From positions 1,140,713 through 1,204,712 of the forward strand of contig NZ_LMFY01000001.1 of the NCBI RefSeq assembly GCF_001426995.1: a DNA stretch of 64,000 nt. Direction: 5' to 3'. Below the pieces are notes generated by a model. It did not search any database, had not been told where the DNA came from, and was given only the letters and a program-made list of their open reading frames with translations. Below, piece after piece: positions 18,402 through 26,791 of the stretch (position 1 is the stretch's first letter; each line of letters starts with the position of its first letter). The position numbers and the translations under genes were made by a program. Origin of the DNA: Microbacterium sp. Root553. GTDB taxonomy: Bacteria; Actinomycetota; Actinomycetes; Actinomycetales; Microbacteriaceae.

Positions 18402-18466
18402 CCCGAGGGGGGATGGGGTGGGTCGCTGTTCCCCAGACAGCCCCACCCCCACAACCCCACCTCGGG
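18402..18466 (-). terminator. Stem-loop downstream of the 18475-20561 operon
   Basis: Nested inverted repeats: outer arms CCCGAGG (18402-18408) and CCTCGGG (18460-18466), inner arms GGGGTGGG (18415-18422) and CCCACCCC (18442-18449). It begins nine nt after the stop codon of the minus-strand gene ending at 18475. No U-tract is obvious, which is usual in high-GC actinobacteria. Confidence 0.45.
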
Positions 18467-18474
18467 CTCCCTTC

Positions 18475-19593
18475 TCAGAAGGATCTGAACCAGATCCAGA
18501 ACGCGGCGAAGCCGATCACGACGACGATCGGCAGCCAGCGGAAGCTCCGCTTGAGCCTGCGTCCCTCATGCGCCACCCCCGGCGGCGGCGAGAGCATGCC
18601 GGCCGGCGGTGCGAACGGCAGTCGCGGATTCGCGGCCGACGAGGCGGCATAACCGCGAGAGGATGCGGCGGCCGTCGGATTCTCCTGCAGCAGTCGCTCG
18701 TCTCGCCAGCGCTCCCACTGATCGAGCTTCGTGATCACGGCGCCCACCGCGCCGAACAGCCAGCCCCACGTGGCCGGGTCCAGCGTCGACGCCTTGCGCT
18801 GCGTGTAGAGGAACAGCCAGTCGTCGACGATCTCGACATCGAGTTCCGCCGCGTTGTCGATGAACCGGGCCATGATGTCGGGCGTGAAGAGGTAGAGAGC
18901 GTCCTGCTCGTAGCCCTCCGGGCAGTACAGCGTGAAGTACCGATCGAAATCGCCCTCGAGCGACAGGCGCTGCTCGCGCTGGAACGACGCGGGCAGATTC
19001 GTCCCGAAGCCGTTGTTGCCCTTCGCATCGAGCACGATGTTCGGGAGCGGCACGTCGAGCTTGACGGCGACATAGCCCCAGTGGTGTGTGGTCGAGTTCT
19101 TTCCCGACCCCGTCGTATACCGGTAATTGCCGAACTCGACGAAACGGGGCACGGTGCCGCGCACGAGATCCGTGGCCTCCCGCGAGCGTCCGAGGCCGAA
19201 CAGCATGCCCGGCAGGCGCGGATCGGACACCCGCGCCTCATACGACATGCCGTTCGCCCGGGCGAACGCATCGAGGCGATACCGCGCGACCCGGGCGCGG
19301 CGCCAGCTCACGACCCCGATCGTGATCGCGACGGCGGCCGCCGCGATCACGCCGAGACCGGCGAACGACGAGGTCCCCCGGTCGGTGAGGAGCGAGAACA
19401 TCGTCGCGCCGACGACGATGAGGGCCACGACGAACACGAGACCGAAGATCACGACGGCGATGACCGAGGCGGCCGAGAAGCCGGATGAGCCCCGGGCACG
19501 GAGCTCGGCGCTGAACGCGCTCACGGCCCGCGCATCCACGGGATCGGTGAGCGGGCGCGCATCGAACGACGGAGCCGGCTGCGGTGCGGTCAT
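18475..19593 (-). CDS. Hypothetical membrane protein, 372 residues
   Basis: Two adjacent membrane helices near the N-terminus (about residues 40-66, AASVIAVVIFGLVFVVALIVVGATMF, and 78-96), a soluble domain of about 220 residues (RYRLDAFARANGMSYEA ... TLYCPEGYEQDALYLFTPDIMARFID ... DDWLFLYTQRK), and a final hydrophobic helix FRWLPIVVVIGFAAFWIWF. The middle part resembles actinobacterial proteins of the DUF3137-like kind, but I am not certain. A proline-rich segment (LPFAPPAGMLSPPPGV) precedes the last helix. It overlaps the upstream gene by 4 nt, so the two are translated together. Confidence 0.75.
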   Translation of the reverse strand: MTAPQPAPSFDARPLTDPVDARAVSAFSAELRARGSSGFSAASVIAVVIFGLVFVVALIVVGATMFSLLTDRGTSSFAGLGVIAAAAVAITIGVVSWRRARVARYRLDAFARANGMSYEARVSDPRLPGMLFGLGRSREATDLVRGTVPRFVEFGNYRYTTGSGKNSTTHHWGYVAVKLDVPLPNIVLDAKGNNGFGTNLPASFQREQRLSLEGDFDRYFTLYCPEGYEQDALYLFTPDIMARFIDNAAELDVEIVDDWLFLYTQRKASTLDPATWGWLFGAVGAVITKLDQWERWRDERLLQENPTAAASSRGYAASSAANPRLPFAPPAGMLSPPPGVAHEGRRLKRSFRWLPIVVVIGFAAFWIWFRSF

Positions 19594-20561
19594 CGGTTCA
19601 CCTCATCGGCGTCCCAGGTCAGGTCGGCGTTCTCGGGGATCGGGAAGGCCTCGAGGCGCTCATCGGCGCAGATCGCGGCGATGAGGGCGCCGGATCCCGC
19701 GACGATCGTCGAGTCATAGTCGATCTCGCTCACGAGAATCCACGCACGGTCGTCGGGCCAGAGGATCGAGGGGGTCTGCGCAGCGGGAGGGAACCCGTGC
19801 TCCTCGCCCGGCAGGTCGCGCCACGGAACGTGCAGCACCCAGTCCGGACGGGTGAAGTCGCTGATCGCCCCGCGGAACAGCACGTGATCGCGCCCGGGGA
19901 GGTGGAACCGCGGCCCTTCCGAGATCTCGCGCGACAGGATGCCCTCCTGCCAGGTCGGCTTGCGGAACGAGTTGTTCAGCGGGTCGTGGATGCTGCGATC
20001 GAGCATCGCCTGGTGATTGGGATCGTCACTGAACGTGAGGAAGCCCCGGGACGGGGAGTGGCCGAGGAATCCGACCAGATCTCCCCGCCCCGCCCAGAGC
20101 GCCGCGAGGCCAGCATCCGGGGTCGTGGTGTGGGAGACGAGGTGCGAGGCGATGATCGACAGGGTCTCCGGCGCGATCTCGCCCTCCATCGGCCCCGTGA
20201 ACTCGCGGCCGTCGGGCGAGAGCCGCAGATTCCAGTCGCCGTCGGTCGGCGTGCGCACGATGCGCTGCCACTGGGCGAGCGGATGCAGGGTCGTGTCGAA
20301 CGCGGATGCCGTCTCGGCCCACGTCACGGGCTCGTCGATGTACTGGTCGAGCAGGCTCAGACGCTCCTCCTCCGACATCCGCTCGTACTCCTCCTGCGAG
20401 GGCACAGGACGGTCGGGGAGCGCACGCACGGTCCCTGGATGCAGGATGCGCGCGTACGCCGCGAATCCGTGCGGGACCACGGCGTGCATGGTCGCGTTCC
20501 ACGGGTCGTCGAGGTGCTCACGCAGCCAGTCCCCGGCCGAGGTGTCAGACATCCAGTGCAT
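19590..20561 (-). CDS. Hypothetical cytoplasmic protein, 323 residues
   Basis: No family recognised with certainty. Soluble and acidic, with no signal peptide or membrane segment. Landmarks: MHWMSDTSAGDWLREHLDD at the start, a PEETL-type helix in the middle, FRGAISDFTRPDWVLHVPWRDLPGEEHGFPPAAQTPSILWPDDRAWILVSEIDYDSTIVAG near the C-terminus, the last part resembling proteins annotated only as hypothetical in actinobacteria. Start set at ATG 20561 because TACCGT (minus strand, 20569-20574) lies seven nt upstream, the leaderless arrangement seen elsewhere in this window; a GTG at 20594 is the alternative. Cotranscribed with the membrane protein gene downstream (4-nt overlap). Confidence 0.7.
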   Translation of the reverse strand: MHWMSDTSAGDWLREHLDDPWNATMHAVVPHGFAAYARILHPGTVRALPDRPVPSQEEYERMSEEERLSLLDQYIDEPVTWAETASAFDTTLHPLAQWQRIVRTPTDGDWNLRLSPDGREFTGPMEGEIAPETLSIIASHLVSHTTTPDAGLAALWAGRGDLVGFLGHSPSRGFLTFSDDPNHQAMLDRSIHDPLNNSFRKPTWQEGILSREISEGPRFHLPGRDHVLFRGAISDFTRPDWVLHVPWRDLPGEEHGFPPAAQTPSILWPDDRAWILVSEIDYDSTIVAGSGALIAAICADERLEAFPIPENADLTWDADEVNR

Positions 20562-20687
20562 GCGACCCACGGTACCGGCGAGGAAACTCTTCACCCGAGG
20601 GCGCGGCGGAGGGGCCAGAATATGCGGAGGAGTGCGCTGTCCGTCGCAGACGGGCGCGGGGAACGAGACGGTTCGGGAGGGCGTCCG

Positions 20688-21701
20688 ATGATCGATGGTG
20701 TCTCAGTGGTGTCGGGCGAGCGGGCCTTCCGTCGGCATCCGGCTCGGGCCGTGGTGAGCGCGATCCTGCTCTCGGCGGTGCTGTCGGCGGCGACGCTGTT
20801 CATCCTCCCGCAGTTCCTGCCGCGCCGGATGGACCTCTCGACGCGGGGGATGATCGTGCTGGCGGTGGCGATCGCCCTGACCCTCGTGGTCTTCGTGTCG
20901 ATCCTCTGGCTGCGCAACACCCGCATCGTCGTGCGTCCAGACCAGGTCGAGGTCGGTCGCGCGGGGAACCGTGAGGTGTACGACCGCGCCACCACCGCCT
21001 TCCGATCGAAGATCACCGAGCACCGCACGAACGGACTGCGCAGTGGCATCACCCGTGCACTCATCATCGAGAACGCCGGCCGGGAGATCACGGTGGAGCT
21101 CCCCGGATTCACGCGTGCGACGTTCAACGACCTGATGGCGACGCTCAACCCGATCGCGCCGCCGCCGGCGACGGACCCCGTCGCCGCAGCCAGGGAGAGA
21201 GCCCAGCTGCCCTCGTCGTTCACGGTCGATGCGTCGGGCGAACGCCGGCTCGCGAACGGGCTGGCGATCGGCGCGGTCGTGCTGCTCGTCGTCGCCGCGG
21301 CCGTCGTCGTGCTCGCCCTGCAGCCCGGCTTCCTCGACGGGGAGCTCTCTGCGCTGGTGCTGCTGGTGCCGTTCGCGGGGCTCGCCGGCATCGTGCTCGC
21401 GATCGGGGCGCTGCAGCGACGACGCGTGCTGAAGGCGATCCCTGCGCACATCACGGTGAGTCACCACGGCCTCCGTCTCGACGACGTCGATCTGCCGTTC
21501 TCGCAGCTGACCCGCATCTGGCTGACGCCGCCGGGGTATCCCGTCAGGCGCATCCGGTTCGAACGGGTGGCGGGCCGAGCGACCGTGCACGTGCTGGGTT
21601 CGCCGCGCGTGCAGATGACTCCGGAGTACACGGCCCTCTTGCTCGCGCTGCGGGCCGAGACCGCTCAGCACCCCGAGATGCTTCGGCTCGACCTCGAATG
21701 A
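20688..21701 (+). CDS. Membrane protein with PH-like domains, 337 residues
   Basis: Four hydrophobic helices in two pairs (about residues 20-40, 55-75, 190-212 and 218-238), each pair followed by a beta-rich stretch (NTRIVVRPDQVEVGRAGNREVYDRA; PAHITVSHHGLRLDDVDLPFSQLTRIWL). That layout, two helices plus a pleckstrin-like 'bacterial PH' domain, twice, resembles YdbT/DUF304-type proteins; the assignment is by pattern only. GGGAGG at 20675-20680 precedes the ATG by seven nt. Divergent from the hypothetical gene at 20561. Confidence 0.65.
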   Translation: MIDGVSVVSGERAFRRHPARAVVSAILLSAVLSAATLFILPQFLPRRMDLSTRGMIVLAVAIALTLVVFVSILWLRNTRIVVRPDQVEVGRAGNREVYDRATTAFRSKITEHRTNGLRSGITRALIIENAGREITVELPGFTRATFNDLMATLNPIAPPPATDPVAAARERAQLPSSFTVDASGERRLANGLAIGAVVLLVVAAAVVVLALQPGFLDGELSALVLLVPFAGLAGIVLAIGALQRRRVLKAIPAHITVSHHGLRLDDVDLPFSQLTRIWLTPPGYPVRRIRFERVAGRATVHVLGSPRVQMTPEYTALLLALRAETAQHPEMLRLDLE

Positions 21702-21833
21702 GGGTCAGACGAAACGGTGCCGACGATGAGCGCCGCCGCCGTTTCGTCTCACGACCTTCACCGCGCGAGCGACCGGGCCAGACGGTTCACAGGCGGTTCT
21801 GAGCGCTGCCGGGACGCCCTCCATAATCGGATC

Positions 21834-22193
21834 ATGACGTCCTCCGCATCCATCCCCTCGCTCGACGGCCGCCGCTTCACGATGGTCTCTTCGACCACCT
21901 CGGTCGTCGACGCCGACGCCCCCAGCGAGTTCGTCTACCGCGAGAAGGACGGCGCCATCTGGGGCGACTACTCGGGTGACACGGTGACCTTCGGCCGTTT
22001 CGTCGGCACCCGCACCGGCGACACCATCTGGGTCTCGTTCGTGCACGTCCTCGCCGCCGACGGCACCGTCGTCACCGGCAACGGCGAGAGCGAACTCGAG
22101 CTCACCGACGACGGCCGCATCCGGCTCGTCGAGCACTACGAGATGCACGACCTGCCTCAGCTCAGCGTCTGCGAAGAGGCCGCGGCGGCCTGA
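21834..22193 (+). CDS. Hypothetical protein, 119 residues (N-acetylglutamate synthase-like annotation in relatives uncertain)
   Basis: All-beta, small soluble protein: SLDGRRFTMVSSTTSVVDADAPSEFVYREKDGAIWGDYSGDTVTFGRFVGTR and so on, with a repeating strand-turn pattern and a short C-terminal tail CEEAAAA. Such proteins resemble a lipocalin-like or small beta-barrel fold. No catalytic motif is evident. CATAAT at 21822-21827 lies six nt before the ATG, so the mRNA is probably leaderless. It is convergent with the Lrp-type regulator across repeat block B. Confidence 0.7.
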   Translation: MTSSASIPSLDGRRFTMVSSTTSVVDADAPSEFVYREKDGAIWGDYSGDTVTFGRFVGTRTGDTIWVSFVHVLAADGTVVTGNGESELELTDDGRIRLVEHYEMHDLPQLSVCEEAAAA

Positions 22194-22220
22194 TCTCCTG
22201 CGTTCGGCTTCGCGATTCCT

Positions 22221-22466
22221 GAGCGCCCTTCGTCTCGCTGCGCGGTTCCTGAGCGCCCTTCGTCTCGCTGCGCGGTCCCTGAGCGCCCTTCGTCTCGCTT
22301 CGCGGTTCCTGAGCGAGGAGCGCAGCGACGAGACGAAGGGCGCTCAGGGTGCGGGGAATGCGCGCGGCGTGCGCCCTTCGTCTCGCGGCGCTCAGGAACC
22401 GGAGCGCAGCGACGAGACGAAGGGCGCTCAGGAACCGGAGCGCAGCGACGAGACGAAGGGCGCTCA
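22221..22466. repeat. Repeat block B: 30-bp tandem and inverted copies of the CCCTTCGTCTCG element
   Basis: A 30-bp unit beginning GAGCGCCCTTCGTCTCG is repeated with starts at 22221, 22251 and 22281. The third copy faces an inverted copy, giving a perfect 17-bp inverted repeat (22281-22297 with 22329-22345). A second pair of 15-bp arms follows (22371-22385 with 22413-22427), then one more direct copy ending at 22460. Most of the 292-nt gap between the two convergent genes (stops at 22193 and 22486) is made of this element. The hairpins could act as bidirectional terminators. Confidence 0.85.
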
Positions 22467-22485
22467 GGGTGCGGGGGCGGGGCGC

Positions 22486-23073
22486 TCAGCGCGGGGGAAG
22501 CGCGTCGCGACCCGGAGTCGCCGGCGTCCACCGCGTCATGCCCAGGGGTGTCGCCAGATCGCGCTCGGGCAGATCGCTCGGCAGCAGATACGACCGGCGG
22601 ATGACCTCGTCGAGGACGACGACGCTGACGACCGTGCGCACCTCGGGCAGCTGCGCGATGACGCCGGTCGTGAACTCGTGCACGCCGCTGACGTCGACGG
22701 CCCTGATCAGCAGCATCGCGTCGTGCTCGCCGGTCGTGATCGCGCACCATTCGATGTCGGGCATCTCGAGCACGCTCTCGCGGAACGACGCCCACGCCTG
22801 CGGGTGCACCGTGACGAAGACGAGCGCGCCGATCGACAGCCCGGCCTTCGACTGATCGACCCTCGCGCTGAAGCCCGTGATCACCCCGTCCTGCATGAGC
22901 GACTCGACGCGCGTGTAGGCGTTGGCCCGCGAGATGCCGACCGTCTCGGCCAGCGCGGCGATCGAGATGCGACCGTTATCGCGCAGCGTCTCGAGGATTC
23001 TGTATCCGATGTCGTCCAGTGGGGCGCCACTTCGTCCAGATTGCCTCGCAGCTTCGTCGCTCTTGGTGGACAC
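22486..23073 (-). CDS. Lrp/AsnC family transcriptional regulator
   Basis: 195 residues. N-terminal helix-turn-helix: LDDIGYRILETLRDNGRISIAALAETVGISRANAYTRVESLMQDGVI (residues about 19-65), with the recognition helix SRANAYTRVESL. The C-terminal RAM-type ligand domain follows (GALVFVTVHPQ ... DIEWCAITTGEHDAMLLIRAVD). The family senses amino acids. Start set at GTG 23073, which has GAGGAG six nt upstream; the frame is open for 24 more codons without a good site. Divergent from a peptide-type ABC importer, which is its most likely target. Confidence 0.9.
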   Translation of the reverse strand: MSTKSDEAARQSGRSGAPLDDIGYRILETLRDNGRISIAALAETVGISRANAYTRVESLMQDGVITGFSARVDQSKAGLSIGALVFVTVHPQAWASFRESVLEMPDIEWCAITTGEHDAMLLIRAVDVSGVHEFTTGVIAQLPEVRTVVSVVVLDEVIRRSYLLPSDLPERDLATPLGMTRWTPATPGRDALPPR

Positions 23074-23128
23074 AATGCTCCTCACGGAAGGGGTCTTGGA
23101 CAGACTGTGATGCGGTCTGCATTCTTGC

Positions 23129-23150
23129 TGGACACATAGTCCCATACAAT
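23129..23150 (+). promoter_or_regulatory. Candidate promoter and operator of ABC importer 2
   Basis: TACAAT at 23145-23150 is a good -10 box for the plus-strand operon, about 70 nt before the ATG. Immediately upstream is the inverted repeat GGAC-ACATA-GTCC (23130-23142), between the -10 and the presumed -35 position. The octamer TGGACACA recurs at 23067-23074, over the start of the divergent Lrp-type gene, so the same protein could control both directions. Assignment to the Lrp protein is inference. Confidence 0.4.
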
Positions 23151-23221
23151 GCGAATCTGATCACCGGTCGTCCACCCGGCGTCGACCGAACCCGTTGAAC
23201 TCCTCGCCCTTGGAGGCCCCC

Positions 23222-24808
23222 ATGTCGTCACGTCGCAGCACGTCCGTCATCGCGATCGGAGCTGTCGCGCTCCTCGCTCTCGCAGGTTGCTCCGGTGGCA
23301 ACTCGGCGAACACCGGGGGCGACTCCGCAGGCTCCGACTCGCTCGTCATCGACACCGCGTTCTCGATCGAGACGACCGACCCCGGGCACACCTACGACCC
23401 GACCGGCAACATGATCGCGAAGGCGCTCTACGAGACCCTCGTCGACTTCGAGGGCTCCGACGTGTCGACCCCTGTTCCCGGGCTCGCCTCGTGGGAGCAG
23501 AACGACGAGGCCACCGAGTTCACGTTCACGCTCGAGGGCGACCGGGTCTTCTCCGACGGCTCGCCGATCGAGGCGAAGGACGTCGTCTTCACCCTGCAGC
23601 GCATCCAGGGCATGACCGATGCCAAGCCCAACTTCCTCCTCGGCGGACTGACGATCACCGAGGTCGACGACAAGACGATCTCGATCACCTCCGAGACGCC
23701 CCTGCTGCAGCTGCCGGCGATCCTCGCGAACCCGGCCCTGGGCATCGTGAACTCCGACGTCGTGATCGAGAACGGCGGAACGACCGACGGTTCCGACACC
23801 GCGCAGGAGTTCCTCGACGGCACCTCGGCCGGTTCCGGTCCGTTCGTGCTCGACACCCTCGACCTCTCGTCGCAGGTCGTGCTGACCAAGAGCGACGAGT
23901 ACAACGGTGACGAGAAGGCCGCATACGGCCGCGTCGTCGTGCGCAACGTCTCCGAAAGTGCGACGCAGCTCGCGAACCTCAAGGGCGGCGACTCCATGGT
24001 CGCGATGGACCTCAACGGCGACCAGGTCTCGGGCCTCGGCGACGGACTGAACGTCGAGTCGGTGCCGTCGGGTCAGACCATCTTCCTGCTGCTGAACCAG
24101 TCCGAGGCCGTCGCGGGCGACCTCGCCAACGTCAAGATCGCCGAGGCGATCCGCTACGCCCTCGACTACGACGCGCTGCTCGAGCTCGCGGGTGCGGGCG
24201 CCGTGCAGGCGACCGGAGTCATCCCTCCCGGATTCGAAGGCGCGCTCGACAGCGGTGTGGAGCAGGACCTCGACAAGTCCAAGGCTGCTCTGGCAGAGGC
24301 CGGCTACACCGGCCAGACCCTGAAGCTGCAGTTCCCGAACGACTACCCCGTCGGCGGTGTGGAGTTCACCCCGCTCGCCGAGCGCGTCCAGGCGCAGCTG
24401 GAGGATGCCGGCATCACCGTCGAGCTCGCTCCGGCGCCGTTCGCCACCGAGCTCGACGCCTACGTCAACGGGACCGAGGGCTTCGGCCTCTGGTTCTGGG
24501 GCCCCGACTACGCCGACTCCGCGAACTTCCTCCCCTTCGCTCCGGGCCTGAAGGTCGGACTCCGCGCAGGATGGGCCGCCGAGGCGAACCCCGAGATCGC
24601 GGGCATCGCGGCCGGAGCCGCCGCGGCGACCGACGAGGCCCAGCGCAGCGATGCCTTCACCTCGTTCGCCGAGGCGATGCAGGCCGAGGGCCCCTTCGTT
24701 CCGCTGATCGTCCCCGGTCGCAACATCGCCACGGCTGACGCCGTCACCGGCGCCGTGTACAACTCGGTGTGGGAGATGGACATCGCCGAGATCACGCCTG
24801 CCGGCTGA
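23222..24808 (+). CDS. ABC transporter substrate-binding lipoprotein (SBP family 5), importer 2
   Basis: 528 residues. Signal peptide MSSRRSTSVIAIGAVALLALAGC with lipobox LAGC (Cys23). Mature domain follows the peptide-binding family-5 layout: DTAFSIETTDPGHTYDPTGNM, ALYETLVDFEG, VFSDGSPIEAKDVVFTLQRI, and the late LWFWGPDYADSANFLPFAPGL. GGAGG lies six nt before the ATG; nine additional in-frame codons upstream are not needed. First gene of a five-gene operon with two permeases and two ATPases. Control by the divergent Lrp/AsnC gene would fit amino acid or peptide import. Confidence 0.92.
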   Translation: MSSRRSTSVIAIGAVALLALAGCSGGNSANTGGDSAGSDSLVIDTAFSIETTDPGHTYDPTGNMIAKALYETLVDFEGSDVSTPVPGLASWEQNDEATEFTFTLEGDRVFSDGSPIEAKDVVFTLQRIQGMTDAKPNFLLGGLTITEVDDKTISITSETPLLQLPAILANPALGIVNSDVVIENGGTTDGSDTAQEFLDGTSAGSGPFVLDTLDLSSQVVLTKSDEYNGDEKAAYGRVVVRNVSESATQLANLKGGDSMVAMDLNGDQVSGLGDGLNVESVPSGQTIFLLLNQSEAVAGDLANVKIAEAIRYALDYDALLELAGAGAVQATGVIPPGFEGALDSGVEQDLDKSKAALAEAGYTGQTLKLQFPNDYPVGGVEFTPLAERVQAQLEDAGITVELAPAPFATELDAYVNGTEGFGLWFWGPDYADSANFLPFAPGLKVGLRAGWAAEANPEIAGIAAGAAAATDEAQRSDAFTSFAEAMQAEGPFVPLIVPGRNIATADAVTGAVYNSVWEMDIAEITPAG

Positions 24809-24821
24809 GCGGAGCGCGCAC

Positions 24822-25883
24822 ATGACGACGGTGGCCGTGCGACGGCAGGCACAGCGTCGCAGGTCTCCGCTCGTCGGATACCTGCTGCGCAGGATCGGCA
24901 CCTCCCTGCTGCTTCTGGTGGGGGTCACGATCGTGACCTTCGCGCTGACGAACCTCGTGCCCGGCGACCCCGTGTCGGCGGCGCTGGGTGAAGGCGCGTC
25001 GCAGAACCCGGCGACGCGCGAGGCGTTCATCAAGGCGCAGGGCCTGGATCAGCCGCTCTTCGTGCAGTACTTCATCTACATGGGGAACCTGCTGCGCGGC
25101 GACCTCGGACGATCGCTGGTGACCGGGCGACCGGTCACCAGCGACCTGGCAACGGCCGTGCCCGCCACGATCGAGATCGCGATCGGCGCCATCATCCTCA
25201 GCCTCGCCGTCAGCGTGGTGCTCGGCACCCTCGCCGCGTACCGCCGCGGGCTCGTCACCGACCAGGTCATCCGCATCGTCACGCTGGTCGGACTGAGCGT
25301 TCCGACGTTCTGGCTCGCTCTCGTCAGCTTCTACGTGTTCTTCCTCGAGCTGCGGATCGCCCCGGGATCCGGCCGCATCTCGCCCTCGATCACCCCGCCG
25401 CCGCGCATCACCGGGCTCTACACCGTCGACTACCTGCTCAACGGCGACGGTGTCGGGTTCGCCGACGCGCTGGCCCACCTCGCTCTTCCCGTGATGGTGC
25501 TCTCGCTCGTCACGATCGGACTGCTCACCCGCTTCATCCGCACCTCGGTGCTCGAAGTGCTCGGCAGCGACTACGTCCGCGCGGCCAGGGCCAAGGGCCT
25601 TCCCGCGATGCGCGTGATCCTCGACTACGTCCTGCGGGGCGCCTCCCTGCCGATCCTCACCGTGGTCGGCGTCGCGTTCGGCTCACTGCTGTCGGGCACC
25701 GTGCTCGTCGAGTCGGTGTTCGCGTGGCCGGGCCTGGGCACCTACGCCTACAACTCCGCGGCGAACCTCGACCTCCCCGGCATCATGGGCGTGGGTCTGG
25801 TCGTCGGGGTCATCTACCTCCTCATCAACTTCGTCGTCGACCTGCTCTACGGCGTCCTCGACCCGAGAGTGAGGATCGCATGA
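24822..25883 (+). CDS. ABC transporter permease (DppB-like), importer 2
   Basis: 353 residues, slightly long for the family because of a basic N-terminal extension (VRRQAQRRRSPL). First helix LLRRIGTSLLLLVGVTIVTFALTNLVPGDPVSAALG, EAA loop ...GSDYVRAARAKGLPAMRVILDYVLRG... near residue 255, and ESVFAWPGLGTYAYNSAANLDLPGIMG near the end, all diagnostic of DppB/OppB. Starts 13 nt after the binding-protein gene; its stop overlaps the next ATG. Confidence 0.92.
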   Translation: MTTVAVRRQAQRRRSPLVGYLLRRIGTSLLLLVGVTIVTFALTNLVPGDPVSAALGEGASQNPATREAFIKAQGLDQPLFVQYFIYMGNLLRGDLGRSLVTGRPVTSDLATAVPATIEIAIGAIILSLAVSVVLGTLAAYRRGLVTDQVIRIVTLVGLSVPTFWLALVSFYVFFLELRIAPGSGRISPSITPPPRITGLYTVDYLLNGDGVGFADALAHLALPVMVLSLVTIGLLTRFIRTSVLEVLGSDYVRAARAKGLPAMRVILDYVLRGASLPILTVVGVAFGSLLSGTVLVESVFAWPGLGTYAYNSAANLDLPGIMGVGLVVGVIYLLINFVVDLLYGVLDPRVRIA

Positions 25884-26791
25884 GCCGCATCGACTCGGCA
25901 TCCGGCCCCTGGCGGTTCCGGTTCCGCTGGCCGCGCGCGTGGCGTACACCCCTGGGCGTGATCGGCACCGTGGTCGCGGGAGCGTGGATCATCGTCGCCT
26001 TCACCGCCCAGTGGTGGGTGCCGTTCGGTCCGAACGCGCAGGTGCTCCCTCGCCTGCAGGCCCCCGGCATCGACACCCTGCTCGGCACCGACGGCAACGG
26101 CCGCGACATCTTCTCCCGTCTGATGACGGGCGCCACCGTGAGCCTGCCGCTCGCGCTGATGCTCGTGATCGCCGCGATGGTCATCGGCACCGTGATCGGC
26201 GCGGTCGCCGGCTACTTCGGCGGCTGGGTCGATGAGACGCTCATGCGCATCACCGACCTGTTCATGGCGTTCCCGACGGTCATCCTCGCGATGGTCGTGG
26301 CGGCGTCGCTCGGGCCGTCGCTGTTCAACGCGGTGATCGCGGCGATCGTCGTCTCCTGGCCGCAGTACTCGCGCGTCACCCGCAGCATCGTGCTCGGACT
26401 CCGCGGGCAGAACTACGTGATCGCCGGACGCCTGCTCGGCCACTCCCCGCTGCGGACGCTGTTCGTCGACATCCTGCCGAACATCGCCGGACCCGTGCTG
26501 GTGCTCGCGACGCTCGACATCGGCGCGGCGATCCTGCTGCTCTCCGGCCTCTCGTTCCTCGGCCTCGGCGCGCAGCCGCCGACCGCCGAGTGGGGATCCA
26601 TGATCTCGGCCGCCATGCAGAACTTCGACGCCTGGTGGCTGGGGGTCTTCCCGGGCCTCGCGATCCTCACGGTGGTGCTCGCCTTCAACTTCCTGGGCGA
26701 CGCGATGCGCGACATCCTCGACCCGACGGCCGAGGTCGCCCACGAGAAGCAGGCCGAGCACGCGGCATCCGCGAAGGGGGTGGCAGCATGA
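25880..26791 (+). CDS. ABC transporter permease (DppC-like), importer 2
   Basis: 303 residues. After a first hydrophobic helix (TPLGVIGTVVAGAWIIVAFTAQWWVPFG) comes LLGTDGNGRDIFSRLMTGA, the DppC hallmark, and the EAA loop LRGQNYVIAGRLLGHSPLRTLFVDILPN. The late LLLSGLSFLGLGAQPPTAEWGSMI block is also typical. Six transmembrane helices. Coupled by ATGA overlaps to the permease before it and the ATPase after it. Confidence 0.92.
   Translation: MSRIDSASGPWRFRFRWPRAWRTPLGVIGTVVAGAWIIVAFTAQWWVPFGPNAQVLPRLQAPGIDTLLGTDGNGRDIFSRLMTGATVSLPLALMLVIAAMVIGTVIGAVAGYFGGWVDETLMRITDLFMAFPTVILAMVVAASLGPSLFNAVIAAIVVSWPQYSRVTRSIVLGLRGQNYVIAGRLLGHSPLRTLFVDILPNIAGPVLVLATLDIGAAILLLSGLSFLGLGAQPPTAEWGSMISAAMQNFDAWWLGVFPGLAILTVVLAFNFLGDAMRDILDPTAEVAHEKQAEHAASAKGVAA

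Larger units (their letters stand above)
18072..18474. other. 403-nt intergenic region: promoter side of ABC operon 1 and terminator of the next operon
   Basis: No convincing gene. The part next to the DUF1684 start (18160-18330) is clearly less GC-rich than its surroundings and holds three copies of the motif TGCACGA/TCGTGCA and two GTATAC palindromes, described separately. The distal part (18402-18466) holds a large stem-loop that lies just downstream of the stop of the minus-strand gene at 18475. Confidence 0.6.

Noticed and set aside
18090..18488. A plus-strand frame of 132 codons in the 403-nt gap
   Set aside because: Proline- and glycine-rich product of no known type, and the frame crosses the terminator-like stem and the operator repeats.
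22157..22795. Frames across the repeat block between the small beta protein and the Lrp gene, with repeated SSRRCAPVPERP-like peptides
   Set aside because: They are translations of the CCCTTCGTCTCG repeats and not conserved coding sequence.
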